DNA of 64,000 bases. Origin: Bin87 sp965204395 (GTDB lineage: Bacteria > Chloroflexota > Dehalococcoidia > Lucifugimonadales > UBA3495). Below the pieces are notes generated by a model that worked only from the letters and a program-made list of their open reading frames with translations, did no database searches and was not told where the DNA came from. The translations under genes and the position numbers were made by a program. This document shows positions 1 to 9,475 of the stretch, piece by piece. The number at the start of each line of letters is the position of its first letter. The first letter of the stretch is position 1. The stretch is taken from NCBI GenBank assembly GCA_965204395.1, contig OZ241987.1, forward strand, positions 2,852,001-2,916,000, given 5' to 3'.

Positions 1-371
1 TCGAATCGGTCTTTGCTCGGCGGTTCAGTCTGTCGGTCTGAGTCAGATCCCCAACAGAAAGCCCTTCCGTCGAACGCCAGGGCGCACGAGAAGCCGCCTC
101 CACTGCCGACCGCCTTGTACGCGCGTCCCACAATCGGTGCGTTGGAGACGTCATAATCGTAGCCCCAGCAGAGGATTGATCCCTCTGGCGTGACTCCACA
201 AGTGTGGGAATCGCCGGCGCTGATTGAGGTCATTCCTTCCAAGCTGGGTGGCGACGCCTGGCCCTGGGAGTCGTCGCCCCAGCAGACCGGAGCGTCGGAC
301 AGCAGTTCTTCGGTAGTGGATCGGATCTGCGGGGCAAACCTCCCCGGCGCAGAGCGTGATCGACGCAACAT
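1..371 (-). pseudogene. RCC1-like repeat protein, broken 5' end, runs off window
   Basis: Read on the minus strand, this open stretch has RCC1/alpha-tubulin-suppressor style repeats: VCWGDDSQGQ, then ISAGDSHTCGVTPEGSILCWG, then GGFSCALAFDGRAFCWGSD. The repeating pattern is 'hSCAL..dG...CWG'. Such repeats fold as beta-propellers, usually in secreted or surface proteins. The frame is open at the left edge, so the C-terminus lies outside the window. An in-frame stop lies just upstream of the first ATG at 371 and no propeller sequence is seen further 5', so the N-terminal part is lost or frameshifted. The repeat assignment is fairly secure; the functional role is unknown. Confidence 0.6.
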
Positions 372-805
372 TCGCCAAGCCCTGCCGCAGGGTCACCGCT
401 CCACCAACCGTCAGCTGTCCATCCCCGATGGAACCGGCGTGTTGGTCGATACCGCAATTTTTCCTGTTTCTGTGTCGTCTCGACGGGCCCGGTTCCTGAG
501 CTGGCCGTCCTCCGGTTATTCGGCGGCCTTCGGCGTGGTGTTCTCGCCCTCGACCACGCACCCACTGGTTGGATCGGACATCCCGGGCCGGGGCGTCAGC
601 GAGCGTTTCTGACGCTCACCGCCAGAGGGCCAATAGAGCGCGGGGCCGATGGAGAACGCCCAGCGCGTCCCCGAACTCGCGAACTTCGGCGGCCTATGGT
701 AAACGATTTGCGGATAACGTTGGTGTGACTTCCAACCCTTTTTTGGTGGAAATATGGTCACAATTTGGCCAGCAACCGACGCTGGATGATGGAAGAGCGA
801 AACCC
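372..805. other. Gap without recognisable gene
   Basis: Several overlapping open frames exist on both strands, but none has recognisable protein character. This is probably decayed sequence between the RCC1-like remnant and the kinase remnant. Confidence 0.4.
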
Positions 806-931
806 CTGTCTACCGACCCCACAGGCCTGGAGATCGCCGCCCTGCAGGAACGCCTGTCCCGCTTGAGCCAGGCCAGCCAGCGCATCAACCAAGGCCTGGA
901 CTTCGACGCCGTGCTATGGAGGCGGCTGTAG
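806..931 (+). pseudogene. N-terminal remnant of GAF hybrid sensor histidine kinase
   Basis: The translated stretch ALQERLSRLSQASQRINQGL followed by DFDAVL matches the start of the large hybrid sensor kinases (GAF, PAS, HisKA/HATPase, REC, winged helix) common in Chloroflexota, where it leads directly into the GAF domain. Here a stop codon follows six residues later and no GAF core is found. The matching C-terminal winged helix of the same family lies at 3125-3430 on the same strand. The two pieces are best read as the ends of one destroyed gene whose roughly 700-residue middle was replaced by the segment carrying the TIR-like gene. The family match is from memory of the family, not a search. 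Confidence 0.6.
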
Positions 932-1016
932 GCTGCCCGGGCGATCCGTCGGTGCCCCACCCGCAGGAGGGCTGAGCATCAACTGCGACCGGCGGCGGGT
1001 GGCGTTGGAAGAGGAG

Positions 1017-1035
1017 CGAGGCGATTTCGCTACTC
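1017..1035. repeat. 19-bp direct repeat, left copy
   Basis: The sequence cgaggcgatttcgctactc occurs here and again at 2807-2825 in the same orientation. The two copies flank the TIR-like gene. Sequences beyond the repeat do not match, so the boundary is sharp. Confidence 0.8.
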
Positions 1036-1157
1036 TGAAAATGATCAAGCGAAGACGTATGTCGTGATTTGTCCGACGAAAGTCGTATCAGACAGAACGT
1101 CCACTATGCATCAGTCGATGACCTGTTTGTTGCCCGCTTTTTGAATGTAAACATTCC

Positions 1158-2695
1158 CTAGTTTGGCCCGTGTTCGTTCAAAAAAGCGTGCCCCATTGGC
1201 GTAATCTCAAACCGATCACCCGCAGCATCTGGCCCAATTGATTCCACAAGGCCGTGCGACAACAGCCAATTTAGGGCCGTCAGCCATCTGTGGTTTTCCT
1301 TTGGGTCTTCACCTGCTCCCAAGAGAAAGAGGTCAGAGGCAATCAAGGTTCCGTGAGGGGTCTCTACCTTAGTGAAGGGGTGCTGGATTCCGTCTGTTTG
1401 TGCACGTGCCAGTAGCGCCACAGCGTCCGTGCTGGTCTCGAGGGGCAGTTCGCCATACACATTTCCTGCAAGGGTCTCCGTCGCTTTTTGGATGGCGGCG
1501 GAAAAGTCCCCCACTTCTTCCCAGCCATTTGTGGAGAGGTCCACCGGGCAACCAGCGACTTGTAGTCTACCGGCTATGGCTTGTCGACATTGAGGGGTGT
1601 CTGCCAAACGAACTGTATGGCGCCCTATGACGTCGCTGAATCTTTTGATATCACCGACTTCGACAATCACCGTACTATTTTCGGACCACTGCATGGCAAT
1701 GCCTAATTCGAAAAATACGTTTGGTCTCGGTTGACCAGACGGTCGGCTTTCTGCAGGCAGATCGTCCTGTCTTCGAAGACTGGGACTTAGGGTTACGATA
1801 TCATCGGGTGTAAAAATGCGATGGCGGCGCGTGCCTTGCCTAAACCAGCACTGATTATGGGGCCGACGTATGGAGAGGATTGGCCGGTCTCCTTGACAGC
1901 CTCCTCCCACTGGATCGGGTTGAGTCCTATGGCGACCAGGAAATCGGAAATTGCCACCCTAGCCTCTTCGTTACGCCCGTGAATGACGAACACATCGCTG
2001 TTCGTTGCCTGTGGGTGCTCTTCCGGCAATGACTGAGATTGAAAACCAACAGATCCCTGACCCGATTTGACCTTTTTCGCTTCTTGGAGACCTTCGAAGG
2101 TCAAAGAATAAATATGCCACTCTGGCCGGCCTGCTAGTGGCATTTTCTTGACTAACTCCATTCCTTCTAGGTTATCCATGATTACGCCAAGTTCGTCCCA
2201 ACCTCCGCAACCTGAACGCGCCAAAATTCTGGCGTCCTCGAAGATATCCCGGATCAGATTGGGTTGATCTCCTACAAGATCAAGATTGGTCTTCACCAAA
2301 CCCCTGTCGTCCCTTAGCTCATACTGCCTACCCGGCCCGCCGCTGTCAAAGTGGATTAGCACCGCTCGCAAGGCATCTTCAATTTCAAAGTCATTCTCTG
2401 CGTCGACGATGTTGATGATCTGTGGCGTGAGCATAGGGTTGAAAGTCCCCTGTTCTCTTTCGTTTTTCAACCATGCGGTTAGACCTGCCCGCTTGGAATA
2501 CATCTCGTTTAGGTCCTCCAGCAGGATGTCCCTAGCTTCAACTGTTGCAGAATAGTATCCCCCTGCCCTGTGAGACAGAAATCTGGTTCTTTCCCCTTCG
2601 CTAAAATCCATAGCCGGCCATTCGGGCCAGAGCAAGCATGCGTTCAATTTCCAAGCCGGCAACTGAGGTACATCGGTGATGGGTCGCTGGCTCAT
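1158..2695 (-). CDS. TIR-like (CAP12/PycTIR type) nucleotide-binding effector, one frameshift
   Basis: This is about 510 residues when read across one frameshift. Start 2695 (MSQRPI) is chosen because AGGAG lies 7 nt upstream. The N-terminal ~230 residues have no known fold I recognise. They are followed by SDVFVIHGRNEEARVAISDF, typical of the predicted nucleotide-binding TIR-like domain (PF10137, CAP12/Pycsar effector type). The domain continues in the -1 frame with FTPDDIV and NVFFELGIAM, its usual closing motifs. The C-terminus looks like a small winged helix. The frame break is at a run of five A's on the plus strand (1812-1816); one extra base would restore a single ORF. Such proteins act as NAD-depleting or nucleotide-sensing antiphage effectors. 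No cyclase gene is adjacent, so a cyclic-nucleotide trigger is not shown. Confidence 0.7.
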
Positions 2696-2806
2696 GTGGA
2701 ATCTCCTTTGTTTGGAGTGGCTCCAGTTGTTGATCATCTAATGGTGCTTATCTGGGCAACGGCCTTTCGTACATCATCCTAACCACGGAACGTGCCACCT
2801 TCAAGC

Positions 2807-2825
2807 CGAGGCGATTTCGCTACTC
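2807..2825. repeat. 19-bp direct repeat, right copy
   Basis: Second copy of cgaggcgatttcgctactc (see 1017-1035). It lies about 110 bp upstream of the start of the TIR-like gene and marks the right side of the presumed insertion. Confidence 0.8.
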
Positions 2826-3124
2826 ACTCATAAACGGATCGACTCGCAAGTAGAGGGGACAGTTCTGCCTCGATGAAACCGAATTAGCTGCATCAGGACC
2901 TCTCTAAAAAACACGCTAACAGACCGACTTGGCGGTCCCCATTTTCTGGCCGCCGATTCGTCCGGGTCGTTTGAGGAGAGGAGCCGTGGCCCAGGGCCTT
3001 TCACTGTCCTTCCCATCGAAAAAGCCATTTTGGGACAGGGCGTCCCGAAATTCACAGCCTTGTCCCAAAAAACATGTTACTGTCCCGTAATGCGTCCTAA
3101 AATAGCCATTTTTAGACAAAGCCG
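2826..3124. other. Intergenic stretch with clustered TGTCCC/GGGACA motifs
   Basis: No gene is seen. Between about 3030 and 3120 the hexamer TGTCCC or its complement occurs repeatedly. The block AGCCATTTTGGGACA near 3023 is partly repeated as AGCCATTTTTAGACA near 3105. This looks like a recombination or insertion junction next to the kinase remnant, but no element end could be defined. Confidence 0.35.
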
Positions 3125-3430
3125 GCCATAGGGTACGCGCTGCTCTACGAGTTGGCGGTGCAAGCACCCCGGGTGCTGACTTACGGCGTGCTGCTCTATC
3201 GCGTGTGGGGTCCGGAGTGGTTGGGCGAGGGCTGGCTGTTGCGGGACCTGGTGAAGAAGCTGCGCCGCAAGCTGGGGGACTCTGCCGCCGGCCCCAGATA
3301 CATCCTCACTGGGCCCAAGATGGGGTACCGCCTGGCAATAAGTGAGACGGCGGAGAAATCATCCCTGTCCATGTCAACCATATCGCCCCACGCGGATGAT
3401 GTTGCCTGTCCCCCGCCGATGATTGTCTGA
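3125..3430 (+). pseudogene. C-terminal winged-helix remnant of hybrid sensor kinase/response regulator
   Basis: The frame reads LLYELAVQAPRVLTYGVLLY, RVWGPEW, then KKLRRKLGD and GPKMGYRL. This is the OmpR/PhoB-type Trans_reg_C winged helix that closes the Chloroflexota hybrid kinases. No receiver domain precedes it: the open frame enters directly from noncoding sequence. With the N-terminal remnant at 806-931 it appears to be the other end of the same gene. A 25-residue tail without family features follows. It is unlikely to be expressed as a functional protein. Confidence 0.7.
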
Positions 3431-3495
3431 GTTGCTGAGGCCGGTCGGGAATTGCGCGGGTTTCGGAGCCACCTGAGCCCATGGGTCGTGTCCTG

Positions 3496-5160
3496 TTAGT
3501 GATCCTCGCATTGAGCTAGCCACCCTTCCTCTTGGGCCAGCTTCCAGGTGTGGGTTATCGCGATGATGACCGCATCCAGTGATTTGCCAAGTGCTTCTCG
3601 GAAAATCCCGTCATCGTCCGGAAGCGAATGCGCGGTGAAGTTCCTGGCCAGGCACGTCACGATGAAGGCCATGGCAACGAGGCCATCTTTTGAGCCTTGA
3701 AGCTCTTTGTGGTTCAGTACTGTGTTCAGCTTGGTCCGGAATTCCTCGGGGGACTTGGCGTCCAGCAGTTTGTTGGGATCCGACCGAACGCGGTCGAATT
3801 TCATGGCCCAACTTCTTCCGTGAATGAGCTTGGAAACCTTGTTGGTGAATCCGGCTGGCAACGCGTCTTGGACGGTCTTGGGAGGCAATCTCCTTAGTAG
3901 CTCTTCGTACCCGGTCAATATGTTCCTGACGTTTGAGTAGGTGTGTTCCTGGGTGAACTTCTCGCGAGGCTCGTCCACTCCGACGGCCAGTGTGCCGCTG
4001 AGGGAGGTCCTAAAAAGGCTGAATCTCTGCTGCTCACAGAAGTCCAGCAGAGCGTTGGCGTCGACTTCGGTAAATGGCCAGCTGGATTTGTCGTCTTCCT
4101 GCAATGCTTGGCTGAAAGCCCCGGGCGTGTGCGTGAGAACGTCGACTGCGTAATCCCTTTCTTTCGCCGGCGCGCGCATGCGCCGAAAGGTTTGCTTGTC
4201 AAAATAGTTCGATTGCCCGAGTTGGTCTTCTACCTGTTGCCACGACCAGTCTTGGCCCAGTTCGAGGAGGCGGCCGCAGTGCAGGATGTCGTACCGCAAC
4301 TTGCGCGCCAGCTTGTACCGTTCGTCTCGCTCGTAATCTTCGTAAAGGTGTATCAACTGGCGCAGAAATCGGCAGATGTCGCTGGCGGCCAGTTCGAAGC
4401 GTTCCATGGTCAAAACGGCTGACTCAGCGAGCCTTCTCTTGTGTTGCCCTGCAGCGATGGAGGTGATTCGTCTGACGCCGTCTTTATCGGGGACACCGGC
4501 GAAGGTCCGAGCACGTTCCCGCTCGTAGAGCGTGATCCAGAACGACAGGGCATCGAAGTACGGCCTCATCCCGTCGAATTCTCGGAGCCATTCTTTTGAG
4601 GGGAAATCCAGCCATAACGTCCGCGCCGGGTCATCCGGAGGTAGGCGATCAACGAGAGCCGCGTACCGGTACAGGTGCGGGTGACGCTGAATGAGGTAGA
4701 GCTGGTGGACTTGCCAGTAGCCGTAGTAGTGTGCGGCGGTCGGACGCTGGAGATCCTCGATGTCGGGAAGTGCCACCGCGTATTCGTCCCAGGGTTGGTA
4801 GTCCCCGAGGGTCGGTATCTGCAGGTAGGGATTTCCTCCGGAGTACCCGGCGCGGTCGAAGCAGTGAACCAGTTCCTCGTCGGCGAGGTCGTTGAAGTTG
4901 CGGAGGGCCCACGGGAACTTCTCGGTCAACGCGGCAAGTTCCGGCCATGACTCGAAGCAGTTCCAATCGTAGTCGCCATCCAATTCGCGCCGGTATGCTT
5001 CGACCACGTAATCGTCAGGGTAGATTACTCGTGCTACCGACAGCATGACGCCGGTCTTTTCGTAGTGGGCCAGTTCTCGTGAGTCGATCTGGATGTTCAG
5101 GTCTCTGCAATAGTCGATGAACAGGCCCACCTCGGCGTATCGTTCTCCGTAAATATCCAC
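3496..5160 (-). CDS. Large hypothetical protein with C-terminal HEPN-type Rx4H motif
   Basis: This 554-residue protein has a GTG start preceded by AGGAGA at good spacing. Most of it is not recognised; it is rich in aromatic and acidic residues and probably helical. Near the C-terminus R506-NFTA-H511 fits the Rx4-6H signature of HEPN ribonucleases and is followed by amphipathic helices. It lies downstream of the SIR2-like gene on the same strand with a 264-bp gap. The pairing suggests an abortive-infection role, with one protein sensing and the other degrading RNA or NAD. The HEPN call rests on a short motif and context only. Confidence 0.5.
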   Translation of the reverse strand: MDIYGERYAEVGLFIDYCRDLNIQIDSRELAHYEKTGVMLSVARVIYPDDYVVEAYRRELDGDYDWNCFESWPELAALTEKFPWALRNFNDLADEELVHCFDRAGYSGGNPYLQIPTLGDYQPWDEYAVALPDIEDLQRPTAAHYYGYWQVHQLYLIQRHPHLYRYAALVDRLPPDDPARTLWLDFPSKEWLREFDGMRPYFDALSFWITLYERERARTFAGVPDKDGVRRITSIAAGQHKRRLAESAVLTMERFELAASDICRFLRQLIHLYEDYERDERYKLARKLRYDILHCGRLLELGQDWSWQQVEDQLGQSNYFDKQTFRRMRAPAKERDYAVDVLTHTPGAFSQALQEDDKSSWPFTEVDANALLDFCEQQRFSLFRTSLSGTLAVGVDEPREKFTQEHTYSNVRNILTGYEELLRRLPPKTVQDALPAGFTNKVSKLIHGRSWAMKFDRVRSDPNKLLDAKSPEEFRTKLNTVLNHKELQGSKDGLVAMAFIVTCLARNFTAHSLPDDDGIFREALGKSLDAVIIAITHTWKLAQEEGWLAQCEDH

Positions 5161-5424
5161 TGAAATCTCCTACTGTTGCGTGGTGTCCCTATCGTGGTCA
5201 CCAGCCCCGTTAACGGGAAGCCTGGCTTGGACGGAATGAGGGCAGTGTTCCAGGACTGGATGGCGGCCATTGTGTCGGATCATTTTGCAAACGGACCGAG
5301 GCTGGTGTCGGAGCGAGCCGGCAAAACCCAACCAGAACGCCGGCGTTACGGCTGTTTGTCCCCGGCCGCATCGGCACCTTGGTTGGTGGGGCCAACCATT
5401 GATGGAAGGCCGTGGTCTTGAGCC

Positions 5425-6417
5425 TCAATCTTTGGTGTAGTCCTCGACGAATCTGTCGAAAGGTTTCTCTCCACCGGTGTAGGCGTCAATCACGGTGTAA
5501 TACTTTCCGAGCAGTTTCTCGTAGTGGGAGGCGAGACTGCCGTTCACGTCGACCACGTAGAGCGGGATTTTCCGAAACTGTTCGCCGCGATTCCTGGGCC
5601 GCCGCGCTTCCCACAGCAGTGTCCGCATGGCTACGTCCGTCGCCGGGAGCGAGTAACCGATGACGTACAGGTTGTCGGCCCGTGCCAGCGCGCTGTTCCT
5701 GGCCTGCCGCCAGAGGTTGCGCATACTCTCGTGCCCAAGCAATGTCGATTTATCATGGACTGGCGGTGCTATAAAGCGGCGCTTATCGCCCAACAGCTTT
5801 TCTGGGGACCCGATGGGTCTCATGCCAAAGTCGCAGTAGCAATAAATTTGATCGATATTTGATTCACCGTGCGGCTTGTACCAACTGACCGAACCGTGCA
5901 GTTTGTAGAGCGTCAAGGCTTTGGAGTAATGGGTCGTGCCGTGAGAGTAATCTCCCTCAATCGCCTGTGATGGCAAGATGGGAATCGGGAACAGGGGCGT
6001 AACCTGTGTATCATCGAGTGCTCCCACCAATCTTTCCACCAAGGTGTCGTAGTTGGCCGTCAGCACATGACTTTGCTGTTTCATCCATTTGTCGACCAGT
6101 TTTCCGACATTGGGGTTCAAGCCGTCCTTCACTCCGGCTCGTTCTTGGGCCTGGAGAACTTCCCCTATGCCGAGTTCCAGCAGCGCGGTGACCCTGCGCT
6201 TGCGCAACACTTCAATCGGGTCGTCGGACGGACCGGGTATAGCGTAGTACGAGAGCAAGGTCTCAATGTTCCCGTCGGCGTAGTCGTACGCTTCTTGGTT
6301 GAAGCCGTCTGCTGCACCAATCAAACCTTGGAGCAGTCCAAACAATTCTTGCATCGTTAGCATATGCTCGGAAACTGCCTTGGAAAACCCGGCTCCCAAC
6401 AAAAACGCGTCGCTCAT
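5425..6417 (-). CDS. SIR2-like domain protein (SIR2_2 family), putative defence NADase
   Basis: 330 residues with the landmarks of the SIR2-like fold: FLLGAGFSKAV at residues 5-15 (nucleotide-binding loop), TANYDTLVERL at 120-130, LYKLHGSVSWY at 170-180 with the candidate catalytic His174, and YVIGYSLPATD further on. The size fits stand-alone SIR2_2 proteins. Related domains in Thoeris, DSR and SIR2-pAgo systems cleave NAD+ during phage infection. The ATG start has a GAGG ribosome site. Neighbours are a HEPN candidate downstream and a DUF4238 remnant upstream, all on the minus strand, consistent with a defence cluster. No HerA-type ATPase or Argonaute is present. Confidence 0.8.
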   Translation of the reverse strand: MSDAFLLGAGFSKAVSEHMLTMQELFGLLQGLIGAADGFNQEAYDYADGNIETLLSYYAIPGPSDDPIEVLRKRRVTALLELGIGEVLQAQERAGVKDGLNPNVGKLVDKWMKQQSHVLTANYDTLVERLVGALDDTQVTPLFPIPILPSQAIEGDYSHGTTHYSKALTLYKLHGSVSWYKPHGESNIDQIYCYCDFGMRPIGSPEKLLGDKRRFIAPPVHDKSTLLGHESMRNLWRQARNSALARADNLYVIGYSLPATDVAMRTLLWEARRPRNRGEQFRKIPLYVVDVNGSLASHYEKLLGKYYTVIDAYTGGEKPFDRFVEDYTKD

Positions 6418-6486
6418 ACGGTCCTCACTTCGCGTGCCGCATTACATGCACTGCAATGGCTGGAGGGTCCAACACCCGTACTATCA

Positions 6487-6852
6487 CTACTGGAACGAGT
6501 GCAGCCTTGGCGGCTGGTCCGCCAGTTCTTCAGCTTGGGCGGTTTCGTTGGCCGTAAACAGAAACCGTTCGGCTGAGTGAGAGGTACGTCGGTTGATTTC
6601 TTGGGCCACGAAATCAGCGCCTGCTACAAACATCGTCTCAGCCGAGCCGGGTACCCAACTGGCGTGCAGCGCCGCTTGGGAAGAGATGGGGAAGGTGAGT
6701 TCTCCGTCGGGATGCAACAAACCTGTGTTGTAAGTGAAAGACACGGGGTTGTCTCCGGTGAAGAAGGCGTTGGGCGCGTCCGTGCCGACGACTCTCCAGG
6801 TCATCATGTAGATCATATCCACCCACTCGAGTTGGATCCAGGGCTCCCGCAT
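6487..6852 (-). pseudogene. DUF4238 protein, C-terminal fragment
   Basis: The fragment has WRVV, then FFTGDNPVSF and LTFPISSQAALHASW, characteristic of the C-terminal half of DUF4238 proteins, which are normally about 300 residues. Only 121 residues remain in frame. An in-frame stop is found about 50 bp upstream and no N-terminal DUF4238 sequence is visible beyond it. DUF4238 genes are often seen in defence islands, in keeping with the SIR2-like gene beside it. This is a decayed gene, not a short functional one, though expression of the stub cannot be excluded. Confidence 0.6.
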
Positions 6853-7103
6853 CGGTTCGAGGGAAGGGCAGTTTTCGCTGATGCCTTGCTGCCATGAATC
6901 CAGTCGTCAGCGCTGTCTGCTTCGTGATGTAGTTCGTCACAACTCACGAGGCCGGCCATATGCTCTTCACTGCTGGGGACTCTGGCGGCGGACGGCGAAG
7001 CTCGTTGGCCTTGGTTGCGCTTAAGTTTGTGCTAAATGCCGCCTGTGTCCGGACTGCCGCCGCGTTCCAGTGCACTTCTGTTGGGTTGGCGGAGCAGGCG
7101 AGC

Positions 7104-7871
7104 CTATTCCGGAAGTATCATTATGGCCACGTCGTTGGCGGCGGCGTACTGAACGGCGGAGTCCAGGGCGTGCGCGCCTATTGCGGTCGCCCTTGTGGTA
7201 GTCGTCGTGGCCTTGGCCAGCAGGTCAGCACGGTTCTTGGCCCGCCGAACGTCGTTTTCATCCACGGTCACGGACGTTTCGGCCAAGACGTACTGTCCGG
7301 GTCTGACGAGGATCAGGTCAGCGTTTTCCAGTTCGTCGGCCTCCTCGGCGGCGATGCGGCCAGCGGCGATGGCCTGATCCAAGAGTTCGGGGAGCCGGTT
7401 GTCGTCCGGCATGGTGATGGCGTAGATGACCCGCATGTCGCTGAGAGACAGTTGCCGTTGCGCGAGGCGGCTGGCGCGTCGCGCGGCCTTGCGCTCGTAG
7501 TCCGAGCCGATTAGGCGATTCATGTTCCCGTCGAGGCGGGCTTGACCGGTTTTCAGTTCGGCGACGTCCCCTTCCAGTCGCGCCTGGCCGGCTTTGAGTT
7601 CCGCAACGTCCCCTTCCAGTCGCGCCTGTCCGGCTTGGAGACGGTCGAGGCGTTCCTCGATCTGACTGAGCCGCGCGTCTGTGGCAGCGATGTAGTCGTG
7701 GACCAGTTGGGCCAGTTGGGCGACGGTCTGCTGGAGTTCCCGCGCGATGGCCGGCAGCTGCAGAAACTCCTGGTCCAGGACGTGCTGGCGCATGGCCGCC
7801 TGGAGCTGCGGGTTGTTCTCCATGGCGGCGAGGATGTCCTCGAAGGTGGCGATGGGAGTGGGAGTGGTCAT
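7104..7871 (-). CDS. Coiled-coil protein with internal 14-residue repeats
   Basis: 255 residues. The N-terminus (FEDILAAMENNPQLQAAMRQ) is a short helical segment. Residues ~45-115 form a long coiled coil built on the repeat ARLEGDVAELKAGQ, present about two and a half times and mirrored by a 42-bp DNA repeat around 7540-7630. The C-terminal ~125 residues (LSDMRVIYAI, DLILVRPGQYVLAE) are alpha/beta and resemble the nuclease-like tail of DUF3782-type proteins, but no catalytic residues could be assigned. Proteins of this build are common as multiple copies in Chloroflexota. Function unknown. Confidence 0.7.
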   Translation of the reverse strand: MTTPTPIATFEDILAAMENNPQLQAAMRQHVLDQEFLQLPAIARELQQTVAQLAQLVHDYIAATDARLSQIEERLDRLQAGQARLEGDVAELKAGQARLEGDVAELKTGQARLDGNMNRLIGSDYERKAARRASRLAQRQLSLSDMRVIYAITMPDDNRLPELLDQAIAAGRIAAEEADELENADLILVRPGQYVLAETSVTVDENDVRRAKNRADLLAKATTTTTRATAIGAHALDSAVQYAAANDVAIMILPE

Positions 7872-8107
7872 CGACTTGCTCGGGTGCGGTTCTTTTGATT
7901 TTAGACGGTACCGGCGTCTTCCGCCACTGTCGTGGTCTCGTTTGGCTGGACCTGGGCCGTCAGCAAAGTCGCCGTTTTGGGGATTCTATACGGAGGCTTG
8001 GCGGTCTCGACGCTGGAGTTACCACGCCGGGTCAGGTGCGGGTGCTACGTCCAGCATCTGCCGCAGGCCGGTCAGCAGGTAGGGGTCGGTGCCGTCGTGG
8101 AGGATGG

Positions 8108-9475
8108 TCATTTCGGACGCTCCGAGAATTTGGGTCCAGCGAGGTAACCTTGGATGGCGCTGTTGCGGTTGCCGGTCTTCGCTAGGATGAGCAGTCGCGC
8201 GAGGTTGTGATGGTGCATCCAACAATCGACGACGCTTTGTACGTGACCTTCAATGTTTGTGATCCTGCCGTGGTCAATATCGTTCCGGTAATCGGCGGCC
8301 TTCCTGACCATTTCCTGTAATGCCTGTTCGTCGATGATTACACCGCTGTCTTTGCCGAGATCCGCAGATTGCACGGCCTTCACCAGCAGTTGGTCAAATG
8401 TGGGTCCGTTGCGAAGTCCGAATCGGTGGGACATATCCAAGCCGTTCCACCAGCGGGTAAGCGCCTGCAGGGTTGACTGTGCCGCGACTAAAGCCTGACC
8501 GATGGAGCCATCGTCGAGAACTCGTCGGGCTTCCACGTAGTGCATCACGACGTTGTTGAGATGTTCCCTGCTCGTGGGGTCAGAGTAATGATTCCAGAAC
8601 TCGCTGAATTCGTCAGGCCACTTCCGCCAATCTGAGGCGGTCCAGTTGGCTTTCGGCCGGTCACGCGTGGGTAACAATTTAAGCACTCGAGCACGTTCCA
8701 CCAGCCACCCATCAGTGCCGGCAGGATGGCATACGATTGTGGCTATTCCCGTCCACCGACCGGATTGGAACGACAGAAAATTGTACAGGGCTCCGATTAT
8801 GTCGTCGTCAGGTCTGTCATCGTTCAACGTGAACGGCGAGCCATCTTGTTTTGTCAACGTAGCGTGGTACAGAAGTGGCGATTGGGCGTCCCAATCGGAG
8901 TTGCTCTCAGTGAGTTGGATTTTCCAAGTTCCGGCTTCCAACGTCAGGACGGTGTGTTTCGTTACCATGCCCCGTAGAGTGGCACTCGACAGGGTTGTGT
9001 CATCTTCGGGCGTTGGCTGGCTACTCCGGGGCAAACGCAAATCTGGCAGATCATTCAGGGTAGCGGTCGCCGACCTCATTTCCGTGTCGCTGGACCCACC
9101 TAGCCAGTCTTGTATCTCACACTGATAGGCCTGTACTGCCAACATATCTGAGCCGTGCAACGTGCGGCCTGGGCTCAACCACCAGATCGGTATTTCGACT
9201 TCGGTGCCTTGCATGACCAGTTTCGCAGCAACCTGCCGGAAACCTATACCCCAAGGCGCCGTTCCGTCGCCGTCGTATGCAAAGTACTCCGCGGTCAGGA
9301 ACCCTCTGTCACTGGTACCGAACATCGCCACCCCTTCCTGGTGTCGGAGTACCCCATCCACCCACAACTCGGCAGGGTAAGGGACCGCCATCCGGTGGAC
9401 GCGCAGTACCTGGGGCAGTATGGTCTTGTTCACAACTGCCAAGACGTCTTGATGCGCCTGCATTTCAGTTTTCAC
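8108..9475 (-). CDS. Hypothetical protein with C-terminal HEPN-like domain
   Basis: 455 residues from a GTG at 9475; an ATG at 9463 with AGGTG upstream is an equally good start. The first ~250 residues look beta-rich and are unrecognised. The C-terminal ~190 residues are helical and carry R397-NDID-H402, an Rx4H HEPN motif in the typical setting 'YRNDIDHG'. The arrangement of a beta-rich N-domain plus HEPN recalls ApeA-type abortive-infection proteins, but I cannot demonstrate homology. It sits between the coiled-coil gene and a Cys/His protein on the same strand and is likely part of the same defence cluster. Confidence 0.55.
   Translation of the reverse strand: MKTEMQAHQDVLAVVNKTILPQVLRVHRMAVPYPAELWVDGVLRHQEGVAMFGTSDRGFLTAEYFAYDGDGTAPWGIGFRQVAAKLVMQGTEVEIPIWWLSPGRTLHGSDMLAVQAYQCEIQDWLGGSSDTEMRSATATLNDLPDLRLPRSSQPTPEDDTTLSSATLRGMVTKHTVLTLEAGTWKIQLTESNSDWDAQSPLLYHATLTKQDGSPFTLNDDRPDDDIIGALYNFLSFQSGRWTGIATIVCHPAGTDGWLVERARVLKLLPTRDRPKANWTASDWRKWPDEFSEFWNHYSDPTSREHLNNVVMHYVEARRVLDDGSIGQALVAAQSTLQALTRWWNGLDMSHRFGLRNGPTFDQLLVKAVQSADLGKDSGVIIDEQALQEMVRKAADYRNDIDHGRITNIEGHVQSVVDCWMHHHNLARLLILAKTGNRNSAIQGYLAGPKFSERPK

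Noticed and set aside
1812..1816. Classical programmed -1 frameshift site
   Set aside because: The heptamer A TTT TTA does not satisfy the X XXY YYZ rule at its first position and no clear stimulatory structure was identified, so an indel is the simpler reading.
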